Positions 10,153-18,022 of a stretch of DNA of 64,000 bases are shown piece by piece. Within the stretch, counting starts at the first letter, position 1; every line of letters starts with the position of its first letter. The notes under the pieces are model-generated. The model did not search any database and had not been told where the DNA came from. It saw only the letters and a list, made by a program, of their open reading frames with translations. Location of the stretch: the NCBI RefSeq assembly GCF_014696615.1, contig NZ_JACJQJ010000004.1, forward strand, positions 1 to 64,000, in the 5' to 3' direction. Both the position numbers and the translations under genes were made by a program. The stretch is from Nostoc linckia FACHB-104. GTDB taxonomy: Bacteria; Cyanobacteriota; Cyanobacteriia; Cyanobacteriales; Nostocaceae.

Positions 10153-10237
10153 ATTGGGCATTGGGCATGGGGCATTGGGCATTGGGCATTGGGATGAGGA
10201 AGTAGGGAGAAATTACTCATTACCCATTACCCATGCC
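10153..10237. repeat. STRR array with GGGCATT units
   Basis: Tandem GGGCATT heptamers are followed by the complementary-type CATTACC units. It lies directly beyond the stop codon of the GH116 gene and may serve as its 3' end. Confidence 0.75.
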
Positions 10238-12679
10238 CTAGTACACTAAGTAAATTGCCCAGATAGCCATTGCGCGTAGGTAGGTGCTGGCGCGGAAGGT
10301 ACCAGATGCGGTGATGGCTTCGGGTGTGCGGAATTGTAGTCCGTTATCGTAAATTTGCTGGACTACGGCTTGTGTTAAGCGCAATGCTTCATCTTTCATT
10401 CCCATCTGTACAAGGAAAGCTGCTAGTCCAAAGTTGATACCTGTCCAAACTTCTAGGGGATGGGTGGCTTTGGGGTTTTCTGGGGAACCATCAGGTAAAA
10501 CGCCGTTTGCAGCACCGAATTGACCATTCTGGAATTTGAGGAAGCAAGCATCATACACAGTTTGGAGTGCAGATAAGGCGCGATCGCTCGCTACAATATC
10601 CGGTAATCTCAACAACCGTGCGTAGAATTGTCCGCATAGCTGATCCGCCATCACTACTTCCGAACCACTCTCGCTATCCAGGCGGTAATATTGCCCATTC
10701 CAGAGTTTGTCTTCGTAGATGGGACGAGATTGGTTTAACCAAGCTTCATAGATAGATTTTTGCGCTGCTAACTCCTCTGTGTTCTCCGCGCCTCTGCAGT
10801 TCGTTAATAAGATATCGCTAATGGCGATCGCAGCTTCTAACGCCGCTAACCACAAACCCCCGCAATATGCACTGACACCTTGCAGTCGCCAATCATCAAA
10901 AGTCTGATCCGGCGCACCGGAGTTCTCGGGAATGCCATCACCATCTAAATCAAAAGTCTTCAGGTAGTCGAGAGTTTGCACAATTGCATCCCAACAATCT
11001 GCGAGGAACTGCACATCATCAGCGCCCGTGAGCAGAAAATCTCGGTATACTTGCAACAAAAAATCGCTGCCTAAATCTTTCCATAAATTGCAGTCTTGGT
11101 AACAAGTGTAGTTAGTTTTCTCCCAAACATGCTCATTAGGTGCGCCTAAATCGTGGGGTGTTGCACCTGCAATTTTGCGGGCTGCGGTTGTCGTGTCTGC
11201 GCCAATTGTATAGTAATAGCCAATTACACGTTGGTGATCATCACTGTGGGGAATCGCCCTGGCGAAAGCGCGCATTACTGACTTCTCTAGTTCAGGGAAT
11301 AATATTAATAGGGCGAAAGAACCATACAACCGCACATCTAAACTTTCATACCAGCGATAATCTAGGCACTCCAACACCGCAAATTGACCGATAGGATCGC
11401 GTTCTGAAGCTGCACTCCAGAGAGTTCCGCCACTAGTGAGGTCATAAAGCTCATTAAATAGAGCCATTTTAAACCAAGCTGGTAAATCTTCCCGGTCGAG
11501 GATGGGTTGTTGCCAATCTTGAATCTGCGATCGCCAATTTTGGTATTCTCTTAAAGCAACAGATGCGATCGCCCAAGCATTTTGACCATCTCTACCAAAA
11601 AAATCTGTATATCTGCGGTCATAGTTAATTCCTGCAGCAAATTCTGTTACCGGGAAATCCCAAGTTAAGACAAAGGGAAGTTCTAGAGATTCCCCTGGTT
11701 GCAGAGTAAAACGCAGTGCGATCGCCGCCCCTACCTGTGTATTATCTGCTGCTGGCGTATCATCAACATAATTAGGCAAAGAACCATCGGCGGCAAAGCT
11801 TTGCCACAACTCATCACCTGTACCGCCTGGATTCCAGCGCGTATGATAAAACACTTCCACCTGGGGATGCTTCAAAGTTGCAATACACCAACTACCATCC
11901 CCTTCTTGCACAGCTGCATTACCAGCAACCCGGGATAAAAAACAACCAAAGTGCTGCTCATTTTCCACTAATTGATTGTAATTACCTTGACTTTCGCCCA
12001 AACGCGGTTGATATTCATACACTGGGCTACCATCATCCCGAATTTTCACTTCCGGCGACTTCAAAGCATTAGTAAACCAGCCCACCATATTTTGCCAGGT
12101 GAGCATAATGCTGAGAGTAATAGGTGCATTTGTGGGATTATGGGCTTTCCAAAGGAATATCGCCACCGGGTAACTAGTTTCCTTGTAGTTATTTGCCCAA
12201 ATTGGGGAAAACTGCTCACAACTTAGCTGTGCTTGGAAGACATTCTCGTAAACAAACCAACTGCGAGGATACAGCGCATGATAGTTACCCGTATTAAAAT
12301 CCTCCCCTGCTCCCCTGCTCCCCTGCTCCCCTGCTTCTTTCGCTGGATACCAGCGCCACGCAGCTAAACTATTATCCTCTGGTGCTTGGGTGCATAAAGC
12401 ATAAGCTTGGGAAGATGAGCCATGAGACTCAAACACACTAAATTGACAGGCGGGGATATTCTGAAAAGTATGCTCTCCCCCGTCAATGTGCCATAAATTA
12501 AAGTCTCCCCGAGAAGAACGACCAATACAACCAGCACCAAAGCCACCTAAAGGCATACCATGCCAAGGGCCATCATCAATATTGCTAGCGTAGCGGACAG
12601 TGTAGGGCTGATCCCAACCAAGACCAATGGGACGATTCCAAGTGAAAGAGGAAATTACGGAAGAGAGCAGGTTTGTCAT
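10238..12679 (-). CDS. GH116 family glycosidase (GBA2/glucosylceramidase type)
   Basis: An 813-residue enzyme of glycoside hydrolase family 116, which includes bile-acid beta-glucosidase/GBA2 and bacterial beta-glucosidases and xylosidases. The N-terminal domain begins around PLGGFGAGCIGRSSRGDF (43-60). The catalytic (alpha/alpha)6 domain carries the nucleophile motif FNELYDLTSGGTLW (Glu410) and the acid/base region PDQTFDDW (590-597). No signal peptide is seen, so it is probably cytoplasmic. The substrate is unknown. Residues about 114-126 (KEAGEQGSRGAGE) are encoded by four tandem copies of an octamer, a repeat expansion within the coding frame in a loop of the N-terminal domain. Transcribed alone. 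Confidence 0.92.
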   Translation of the reverse strand: MTNLLSSVISSFTWNRPIGLGWDQPYTVRYASNIDDGPWHGMPLGGFGAGCIGRSSRGDFNLWHIDGGEHTFQNIPACQFSVFESHGSSSQAYALCTQAPEDNSLAAWRWYPAKEAGEQGSRGAGEDFNTGNYHALYPRSWFVYENVFQAQLSCEQFSPIWANNYKETSYPVAIFLWKAHNPTNAPITLSIMLTWQNMVGWFTNALKSPEVKIRDDGSPVYEYQPRLGESQGNYNQLVENEQHFGCFLSRVAGNAAVQEGDGSWCIATLKHPQVEVFYHTRWNPGGTGDELWQSFAADGSLPNYVDDTPAADNTQVGAAIALRFTLQPGESLELPFVLTWDFPVTEFAAGINYDRRYTDFFGRDGQNAWAIASVALREYQNWRSQIQDWQQPILDREDLPAWFKMALFNELYDLTSGGTLWSAASERDPIGQFAVLECLDYRWYESLDVRLYGSFALLILFPELEKSVMRAFARAIPHSDDHQRVIGYYYTIGADTTTAARKIAGATPHDLGAPNEHVWEKTNYTCYQDCNLWKDLGSDFLLQVYRDFLLTGADDVQFLADCWDAIVQTLDYLKTFDLDGDGIPENSGAPDQTFDDWRLQGVSAYCGGLWLAALEAAIAISDILLTNCRGAENTEELAAQKSIYEAWLNQSRPIYEDKLWNGQYYRLDSESGSEVVMADQLCGQFYARLLRLPDIVASDRALSALQTVYDACFLKFQNGQFGAANGVLPDGSPENPKATHPLEVWTGINFGLAAFLVQMGMKDEALRLTQAVVQQIYDNGLQFRTPEAITASGTFRASTYLRAMAIWAIYLVY
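12303..12334. repeat. In-gene tandem octamer repeat (TCCCCTGC x4)
   Basis: Four exact copies of the octamer TCCCCTGC inside the GH116 coding region. It resembles the STRR arrays between genes and appears to have inserted or expanded in frame, giving a Gly/Glu/Ala-rich loop. Confidence 0.85.
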
Positions 12680-13037
12680 CGCCTGATTATACAGCGTGCG
12701 GTTACGCTAATGAAGACTAGCGCGATGTGCAATTTTTCTCAAGTCGTTTGTCGGAGTCTAAGAAATAAATTATCCACCAGGTAGGGGCACGGCACCGATC
12801 ACATCTCTGCTTTAGCGAAAGTCTGTGGAAGCCGTGCCCTTACAATTGGGATATTTTTTATTTAAAAGGCCTTAAATGCAATTGAAATTCTGATTATATA
12901 TCTGGGCAATCTAAAATTACAGCTATTTTCCGGGAAATAGACCAAATTTGCCTACAGCGCACAGCAATGCTGTGCCGTGACAGCGTGGTTCAAAGAGGTG
13001 AAAACTGCTGTACGAAACATACCGGAGACTAATTTCT
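12680..13037. repeat. Intergenic region with two REP-like palindromes
   Basis: It separates the GH116 gene from the next gene, which is transcribed divergently. One element spans about 12782-12842, with arms reading GTAGGGGCACGGC and GCCGTGCCCTTAC around a 35-nt centre. The second is a 17-nt palindrome, GCACAGCAATGCTGTGC, at 12959-12975. Both belong to the REP-like family found around the transposase at 14 kb. Confidence 0.6.
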
Positions 13038-13511
13038 ATGTCCACAAGCCCAATTAGTGCCACACTCAAGCAATCAGATAGAGATGAGGTGTTGCAAGCA
13101 ATTACCACCATTAAAGACAAGCTACCATTTTTGATTGATTTAACCAACGAGGAGCGCAAAGCTTTACCCAAGATGGGAGATAAAAGCCGCGCCTTTGTCA
13201 CTAAAGCATTAGAAGTAGCCACACAGAATCCAGATTTCTTACCGCGATCGTTTGACCTGGATGAAATGCGGAAAGACGTACAATTATTTGAAGCGTTATA
13301 TCCCCTATTGCTATCGCTGTCACAATTACATGAATTGGTAGATGATACATCTCTAGCCGTGGGTAGCGAAGCCTATGCAGCCGCCTTACAAGTGTATAAC
13401 TACGCCAAAGCTAGTGGACAAGGGGGTGGATTAGAGACAGTAGTTGACGAAATGGGGCAAAGATTCGCCCGCAAATCTCGGAAACCCAAGCCTGAAACAG
13501 CAGCATTGTAG
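13038..13511 (+). CDS. Conserved hypothetical protein
   Basis: A soluble, mostly helical 157-residue protein beginning MSTSPISATLKQSDRDEVLQ. It contains DLTNEERKALPKMGDKSRAF and a Gly-rich ASGQGGGLETVVDEMGQRF followed by a basic tail. No catalytic motif or domain is recognised. Similar proteins occur in cyanobacteria and some other bacteria without assigned function. It is read divergently from the GH116 gene and is followed at once by a repeat field. Confidence 0.75.
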   Translation: MSTSPISATLKQSDRDEVLQAITTIKDKLPFLIDLTNEERKALPKMGDKSRAFVTKALEVATQNPDFLPRSFDLDEMRKDVQLFEALYPLLLSLSQLHELVDDTSLAVGSEAYAAALQVYNYAKASGQGGGLETVVDEMGQRFARKSRKPKPETAAL

Positions 13512-13795
13512 AAAATTACTCGGAAGTTGCACTTCAGAACTCGGATGTTGGAGTAAATTACTCGGCGTTCCGAGTTCTGAACACGAAGCTTCGAGATTGG
13601 AACAGCAACTTCCAAGATTCAAGGGTGAATGATGGTGAAAAAAAGGCGAATGTTTTCCTTTTGAACTCGAAATTTCATGCATTGAATAGCAACTTCCGAG
13701 ATTCAAAGGTGAATGACGGAGAAAAAAAGGCGAATATTCCCCTTCAAATCCTCACTTGATCAACAAGAAATATAAAACCCACACAAATATATTAC

Positions 13796-13823
13796 GTAGG
13801 GGCAAGGCAATGCCTTGCCCTCC
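13796..13823 (+). repeat. REP palindrome, upstream copy 1
   Basis: Begins GTAGGGGCAAGG and ends CCTTGCCCTCC. The core is a 10-1-10 perfect palindrome. Same orientation as the copy inside the transposase gene. Confidence 0.85.
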
Positions 13824-13944
13824 AATAAATATGCATCTCCGCTAATAATTTATTTGTATTTTCCCATATAAAAATTAGTGTCATTTTAATATCAAGAACA
13901 TTGTAAAAAATAATATTATTTATCGTTGAGATGCCAAATGGGTT

Positions 13945-13972
13945 GGAGGGCAAGGCATTGCCTTGCCCCTAC
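13945..13972 (-). repeat. REP palindrome, upstream copy 2 (inverted)
   Basis: The exact inverse of the copy at 13796, ending in GCCCCTAC. The two form a head-to-head pair about 120 bp apart, like the paired REPs (BIMEs) of other bacteria. Confidence 0.85.
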
Positions 13973-14047
13973 ATTATTTATATGGGTAAAGGTTAGAATT
14001 AGACATTGAAATAAACAAATATTGCTAACAAATTTATAGATAAATTA

Positions 14048-14644
14048 ATGCCTTATGATCCACAAAACTATCATCGCCGTTCTATTCGCTTGAAAGGGTA
14101 CAATTACACCCAACCTGGTGCATACTTCATCACCATTTGCACCAAAGCACGGCAATGTTTATTTGGTAATGTGGTTAATGGCGAAATGCAATTAAATTCT
14201 TTAGGTCATATTGTCTTCAACTGCTGGCAAACAATACCCGAACATTTTCATCACATTGAATTAGATGCCTTTGTCGTCATGCCTAACCATCTACACGGCA
14301 TCTTAATAATCACCGAAAACCCTGTAGGGGCAAGGCAATGCCTTGCCCTCAACCAACATCTCAACCACAAAACAGAAAAATCCTGTAATCCTGTAAGCGG
14401 TTCTATCTCTACAGTTATTGGTAGTTATAAAAGCGTTGTTAGCAAAAGCATAAATATAATTTGTAAAACCCAAGGGCAATCAATCTGGCAACGCAATTTC
14501 TACGAACACATTGGTAGAGCAGAAAAATCTGTAGATAACATTCGAGAATACATTGCCAATAATCCCCAGCGTTGGGCTGATGATCCAGAAAACCCGCAAC
14601 ATAATTCTGATATTCAAGATTACCTTTTCGATATACCTTTTTAA
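14048..14644 (+). CDS. REP-associated tyrosine transposase (RAYT, IS200-like Y1)
   Basis: A single-domain Y1 HUH transposase of 198 residues. The HUH motif is PNHLHG (His81, His83) and the probable catalytic tyrosine is in NIREYIANNPQRW (Tyr168). RAYTs are chromosomal relatives of IS200/IS605 transposases that cut and move REP palindromes in single-stranded DNA. The context supports this: two REP palindromes lie upstream, one downstream, and one inside the gene. The internal one (14324-14350) is in frame and encodes residues 93-101, VGARQCLAL, between the HUH strand and the C-terminal helices. Whether the protein is still active with that insert is unknown. No typical insertion sequence ends are visible. 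Confidence 0.92.
   Translation: MPYDPQNYHRRSIRLKGYNYTQPGAYFITICTKARQCLFGNVVNGEMQLNSLGHIVFNCWQTIPEHFHHIELDAFVVMPNHLHGILIITENPVGARQCLALNQHLNHKTEKSCNPVSGSISTVIGSYKSVVSKSINIICKTQGQSIWQRNFYEHIGRAEKSVDNIREYIANNPQRWADDPENPQHNSDIQDYLFDIPF
14324..14350 (+). repeat. REP palindrome inside the transposase gene
   Basis: Matches the copy at 13796 through the whole core and flank (GTAGGGG to GCCCTC). It is 27 nt, nine codons, so the reading frame is kept. Confidence 0.88.
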
Positions 14645-14698
14645 TTAAAATCACTATGTTATGTCATCAATATCAATTCGCTTTGAGATGCAACAAAT

Positions 14699-14727
14699 GG
14701 TAGGAGCACGGCAATGCCGTGCCCTCA
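14699..14727 (+). repeat. REP palindrome, downstream copy
   Basis: A variant with core GCACGGCAATGCCGTGC (14706-14722) and flanks GTAGGA and CCTCAG. It lies 55 bp after the transposase stop codon. Confidence 0.8.
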
Positions 14728-14752
14728 GAATAAATATATATAACGCGTCGAA

Positions 14753-15088
14753 TTATGGCTTCTTCTGCGCCAAATTATACTTAACTTCGATTTCAAAATT
14801 ACTTTCTGCCGAACCCTCAGTTAAAAACGGAATCCCCGTTTTCCCACCCAGCTTGATCCCAAATTTAACAGTGACCTCTTCTGCATCAGGTATATTCTTA
14901 AAAGCCCCAACAGCTAACTTGGCATAATTACGAATCTTGCTCTGAAACTCTTGAATTTTGACTGTAGGTAAAATATCACGGTATCCTGGTTCCTCATCTT
15001 CTGGAACCTCAGCAGCTTCCTTCGATTCCACATAGATTTCGTACTCTTGATCGCCATCTTTGACAATCAGCCTTTGTACTTCTGACAT
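14753..15088 (-). CDS. Trypco1/CU044_2847-like protein
   Basis: A small (111 aa) soluble protein. It opens with an acidic beta-rich segment (VQRLIVKDGDQEYEIYVES), has a central helix, and ends with DAEEVTVKFGIKLGGKTG and FEIEVKYNLA. The 'EVTVKFGIKLGGKTG...' ending followed by a beta strand is the hallmark of the CU044_2847 family, also called trypsin-co-occurring domain 1. These occur beside trypsin-like or caspase-like proteases and STAND NTPases in predicted conflict systems of multicellular bacteria. Here it is divergent from a caspase-STAND-kinase gene with only 69 bp between the starts, so shared control is likely. The start is supported by GAGG about eight bases upstream on its strand. 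Family assignment is by eye. Confidence 0.75.
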   Translation of the reverse strand: MSEVQRLIVKDGDQEYEIYVESKEAAEVPEDEEPGYRDILPTVKIQEFQSKIRNYAKLAVGAFKNIPDAEEVTVKFGIKLGGKTGIPFLTEGSAESNFEIEVKYNLAQKKP

Positions 15089-15157
15089 TTGGTAGCCTCA
15101 GTTAGTTTTTTGGTTGTTATTCTAGTACTATTACGTAAAAATGAACGCCACAGAGAT
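15089..15157. promoter_or_regulatory. Divergent promoter region of the Trypco1/caspase pair
   Basis: The only 69 bp between two divergently read start codons, so both promoters or leaders must lie here or overlap the genes. It is T-rich on the plus strand (GTTAGTTTTTTGG) with TATTCT and TACTAT as possible -10 boxes. I cannot choose between them. Confidence 0.45.
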
Positions 15158-18022
15158 ATGGCTCGATATGCCCTGGTAATTGGCATTGCCAAGTATGACA
15201 ACTTCACTAACCTACCAAAAGCCGTCAACGATGCCGAACAAATCGCACAGCTATTAAAAGAACACGGTCGCTTTGATGTGCAGCCGTTACCTGGTAAATT
15301 AATCGAGAGTGAAAATCGCTGGCAAGTCACTGCTGAGAAAAAATTAATTGGCAAAGAACTTGGTCAAACGCTGAGGCTGTTTTTACTGGAGAAAGCCAAG
15401 GGTAGCGAAGCGCTGATTTATTTTGCAGGACACGGATTTGAAGCACCCAGCCTCACAGGTGAACCGAAGGGGTATTTGGCTACTTCAGATTGTCATAAAG
15501 ATGGGCAAAATGCGATCGCCTTTGATGACTTCAATACCTTAATTGCTAAATCTCAACTCAGCAGCCTGGTGGTATTGTTAGATTGCTGTTATGCTGGCTC
15601 CTTACTAGAAAGAAGTTTCATCAGATCCAGTTTTCCAGTCTTCAACAGCAAACAAGATTACTGCTTAATTACAGCTTCCCGTGCATTTGAGAGAGCTAGG
15701 GAAGATGCAGAAGGTGGGATTTTCACCAAAGCAGTCATCAAAGGATTGTCTCAAGATAAAGCTGATGATACTACAGGTGAAGTCAATGCCAACGACTTGA
15801 TGAGTTTTGTGTCGCGGGAACTTAAGGGAAGCGGACAAGAAGCAATTTACATGGGTGGTGGGAGGTCGATTCCCTTAGTTTTTTATCCGCCACAGAATCA
15901 GGTAGCGGTTGGGGTGGTAAGTGAAGAATGTCCTTACCGAGGATTGGAAGCTTTTGATAAAGAACACGCTAAATTCTTTTTTGGTCGGCAAAAAGTAGTT
16001 AACTCGATTCAGCAGAAACTCGATTGGGCTAACTTTATTCCCATCATTGGCGCATCAGGGAGTGGTAAATCTTCTGTAGTGCGGGCGGGTTTGATTCCCC
16101 AATTAAATGAGAGTGAATGGAAAGTTTTAAAACCAATTAAACCTGGGTTTGAGCCTTTAATTAAGTTGAGAGGAGCTTTTCAACAGTTTTTTCCAGGCGC
16201 TAAAAAAGAGAAGCAGCTTAAAGATTTGATTGAAAATGAGGCGAATAGTTTAGCTGCAATTCTGAAAAATCTACCAAATTCAACAAAATTCTTGCTAGTA
16301 GTCGATCAATTTGAAGAAGTATTTACTGGCGGTGCTAGTCGGCAAGAAAAGCAGAGATTTATTGAGTTGCTGACTCAGGTAGTAGATATTAGTGATTCGC
16401 GGTTAGCAGTTGTAATCACCATGCGGGCGGATTTTTTGGAACCCTGTTTAGATTATCCCTCCCTGACTTGCCTGATTCAAACCCAGGCTGTTTTTATGCC
16501 ACCTTTAACTGGAGTTGATTTAAAGGAGACAATCACCGAACCAGCCAAACTTCAAGGTCATAGTGTCGAAGAAGCACTACTACTAAAAATTCTCCAAGAT
16601 GTAAAACAAGAACCTGGGTTTTTGCCTCTGTTGGAGTTTGCTTTAACTAAACTTTGGGACAAACGCGACCAAGAGAAACATCAACTTACCCTAGAGCAAT
16701 ATGAAAAATTAGGAGAATTAACTGGGGCGTTAAATCTCCATGCAGAAAAGGTTTATCACTACCAGGATTTTGAGGAGGAATCGCCAACTCAAGAGCGCAC
16801 TCAGCAGGAGAAAGATTGGATTAGGCGGATTTTTCTGCGATTATTGCGGACAGGAGAAGAGGAAAAAGACACTCGACAGCGCCAACCAAAAGCCAAAATC
16901 TTAAATGTTGCAGGTGATAACTCCAATCAACAACAACTGAGTGAATTACTAGATGGGGAAGCAGGATTAGTTAAAGGGCGCTTGTTAGTAACTGGGAAAG
17001 ATGAACAGGGAGAAGCCTGGATTGACTTAGCCCATGAAGCTTTAATGGAAGCTTGGGAGCAGTTTGCTAAATGGCGGAAGGAAAACCGACCCTTGCGACG
17101 ACTGATTAACTCGGTTGAAGATGCTTTTCAGGAATGGATAAAAAATCAGCAAGATGAAAATTTAATGATGGGGCGATTACTGGCGCAAGTGCGGAAACAA
17201 CGGCAAGAACTAGAATTAAATATATCTCCCTCTGTGGCAGCTTTTTGCCAGCTAAGTATCGAAACAGAACTAACCCATGATCAACGGCTACTAAATGTTC
17301 GTTCTGAGGCAGAGGCAGCCAACCGCATGAAAGATGAATTTCTTGCCATGCTGTATCATGAACTGCGAACACCGCTGAACCCGATTTTGGGATGGACAAA
17401 GATACTGCAATTACCGAACGTTACCTCTGAAAAGATTCAGAAAGGATTAAGCATAATCGAGCGCAATGCCAAACACCATATGGAACTGATTGATGATCTC
17501 CTCGATATATCTCGCATCAATCGTGGCAAGCTCTCCTTAAGCATTACAGTTATTAATTTATCAGAGCCAATTACGGCAGCTTTAGAAACTGTTAGTTTAG
17601 CAGCAGAAGCTAAAGCTATTCAGTTAGAGGTGTTACTTGATCCATCAGTAGGATACGTCCTAGGGGATGCCGGCCGATTACAACAGGTAGTCTGGAATTT
17701 ACTGTCTAATGCAATTAAATTCACTCCATCAGGAGGACGTGTTCAAATTAGCTTACGAAAGATTGATTCCCATGCTGTAATTACCGTAAGGGACACAGGT
17801 ATAGGTATCAAACCAAATTTTCTCCCCTATATCTTCGATGAATTTCGTCAAGAAGACAGTTCTGTTACCAGGAATTTTGGTGGACTGGGATTGGGGTTAG
17901 CAATTGTGCGCCAATTAGTCGAATTGCATGGTGGTACAGTTATTGCGGAAAGTCTAGGTGAAGGACAGGGAGCGACGTTTATTGTTAATCTGCCCATTAA
18001 AGCAATTAATGTAGATGAGTGA
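15158..18022 (+). CDS. Caspase-like protease / STAND NTPase / histidine kinase fusion
   Basis: A 954-residue three-part protein. Residues 1-245 are a caspase-like (C14/metacaspase) domain starting MARYALVIGIAKYD, with the catalytic pair in YFAGHGFE (His92) and LLDCCYAGS (Cys144). Residues 255-690 are an nSTAND1-type NTPase: the entry motif CPYRGLEAF, Walker A GASGSGKSS (Lys304), Walker B FLLVVDQFEE (Asp383) and a winged-helix-like part with WIDLAHEALMEAW. Residues 715-950 are a HisKA/HATPase kinase with YHELRTPLN (His734), NLLSNAIKF, DTGIGI and GGLGLGLAI. Usually such STAND proteins end in WD40 or other repeats; here a kinase sits in that place. No receiver or membrane segment is present. I start at MARYALVIG; upstream in-frame codons to 15089 lack a good start. 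Confidence 0.9.
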   Translation: MARYALVIGIAKYDNFTNLPKAVNDAEQIAQLLKEHGRFDVQPLPGKLIESENRWQVTAEKKLIGKELGQTLRLFLLEKAKGSEALIYFAGHGFEAPSLTGEPKGYLATSDCHKDGQNAIAFDDFNTLIAKSQLSSLVVLLDCCYAGSLLERSFIRSSFPVFNSKQDYCLITASRAFERAREDAEGGIFTKAVIKGLSQDKADDTTGEVNANDLMSFVSRELKGSGQEAIYMGGGRSIPLVFYPPQNQVAVGVVSEECPYRGLEAFDKEHAKFFFGRQKVVNSIQQKLDWANFIPIIGASGSGKSSVVRAGLIPQLNESEWKVLKPIKPGFEPLIKLRGAFQQFFPGAKKEKQLKDLIENEANSLAAILKNLPNSTKFLLVVDQFEEVFTGGASRQEKQRFIELLTQVVDISDSRLAVVITMRADFLEPCLDYPSLTCLIQTQAVFMPPLTGVDLKETITEPAKLQGHSVEEALLLKILQDVKQEPGFLPLLEFALTKLWDKRDQEKHQLTLEQYEKLGELTGALNLHAEKVYHYQDFEEESPTQERTQQEKDWIRRIFLRLLRTGEEEKDTRQRQPKAKILNVAGDNSNQQQLSELLDGEAGLVKGRLLVTGKDEQGEAWIDLAHEALMEAWEQFAKWRKENRPLRRLINSVEDAFQEWIKNQQDENLMMGRLLAQVRKQRQELELNISPSVAAFCQLSIETELTHDQRLLNVRSEAEAANRMKDEFLAMLYHELRTPLNPILGWTKILQLPNVTSEKIQKGLSIIERNAKHHMELIDDLLDISRINRGKLSLSITVINLSEPITAALETVSLAAEAKAIQLEVLLDPSVGYVLGDAGRLQQVVWNLLSNAIKFTPSGGRVQISLRKIDSHAVITVRDTGIGIKPNFLPYIFDEFRQEDSSVTRNFGGLGLGLAIVRQLVELHGGTVIAESLGEGQGATFIVNLPIKAINVDE

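Larger units (their letters stand above)
13512..14047. repeat. Repeat field: 84-bp-spaced duplication and REP pair
   Basis: The left half holds a 48-bp direct repeat, 13604-13651 and 13688-13735, with four mismatches and an offset of exactly 84 bp (four times 21). The right half holds two REP palindromes in opposite orientation, 13796-13823 and 13945-13972, each with core arms GGGCAAGGCA and TGCCTTGCCC. Their flanks are mirror images (GTAGGGG outside, CCTCC inside). No gene is supported here. Open frames in this field are translations of the repeats. Confidence 0.8.

Noticed and set aside
13400-13706. Overlapping ORFs on both strands in the 13.5 kb repeat field
   Set aside because: They overlap each other and the repeats. 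Their protein text merely mirrors the repeat units.
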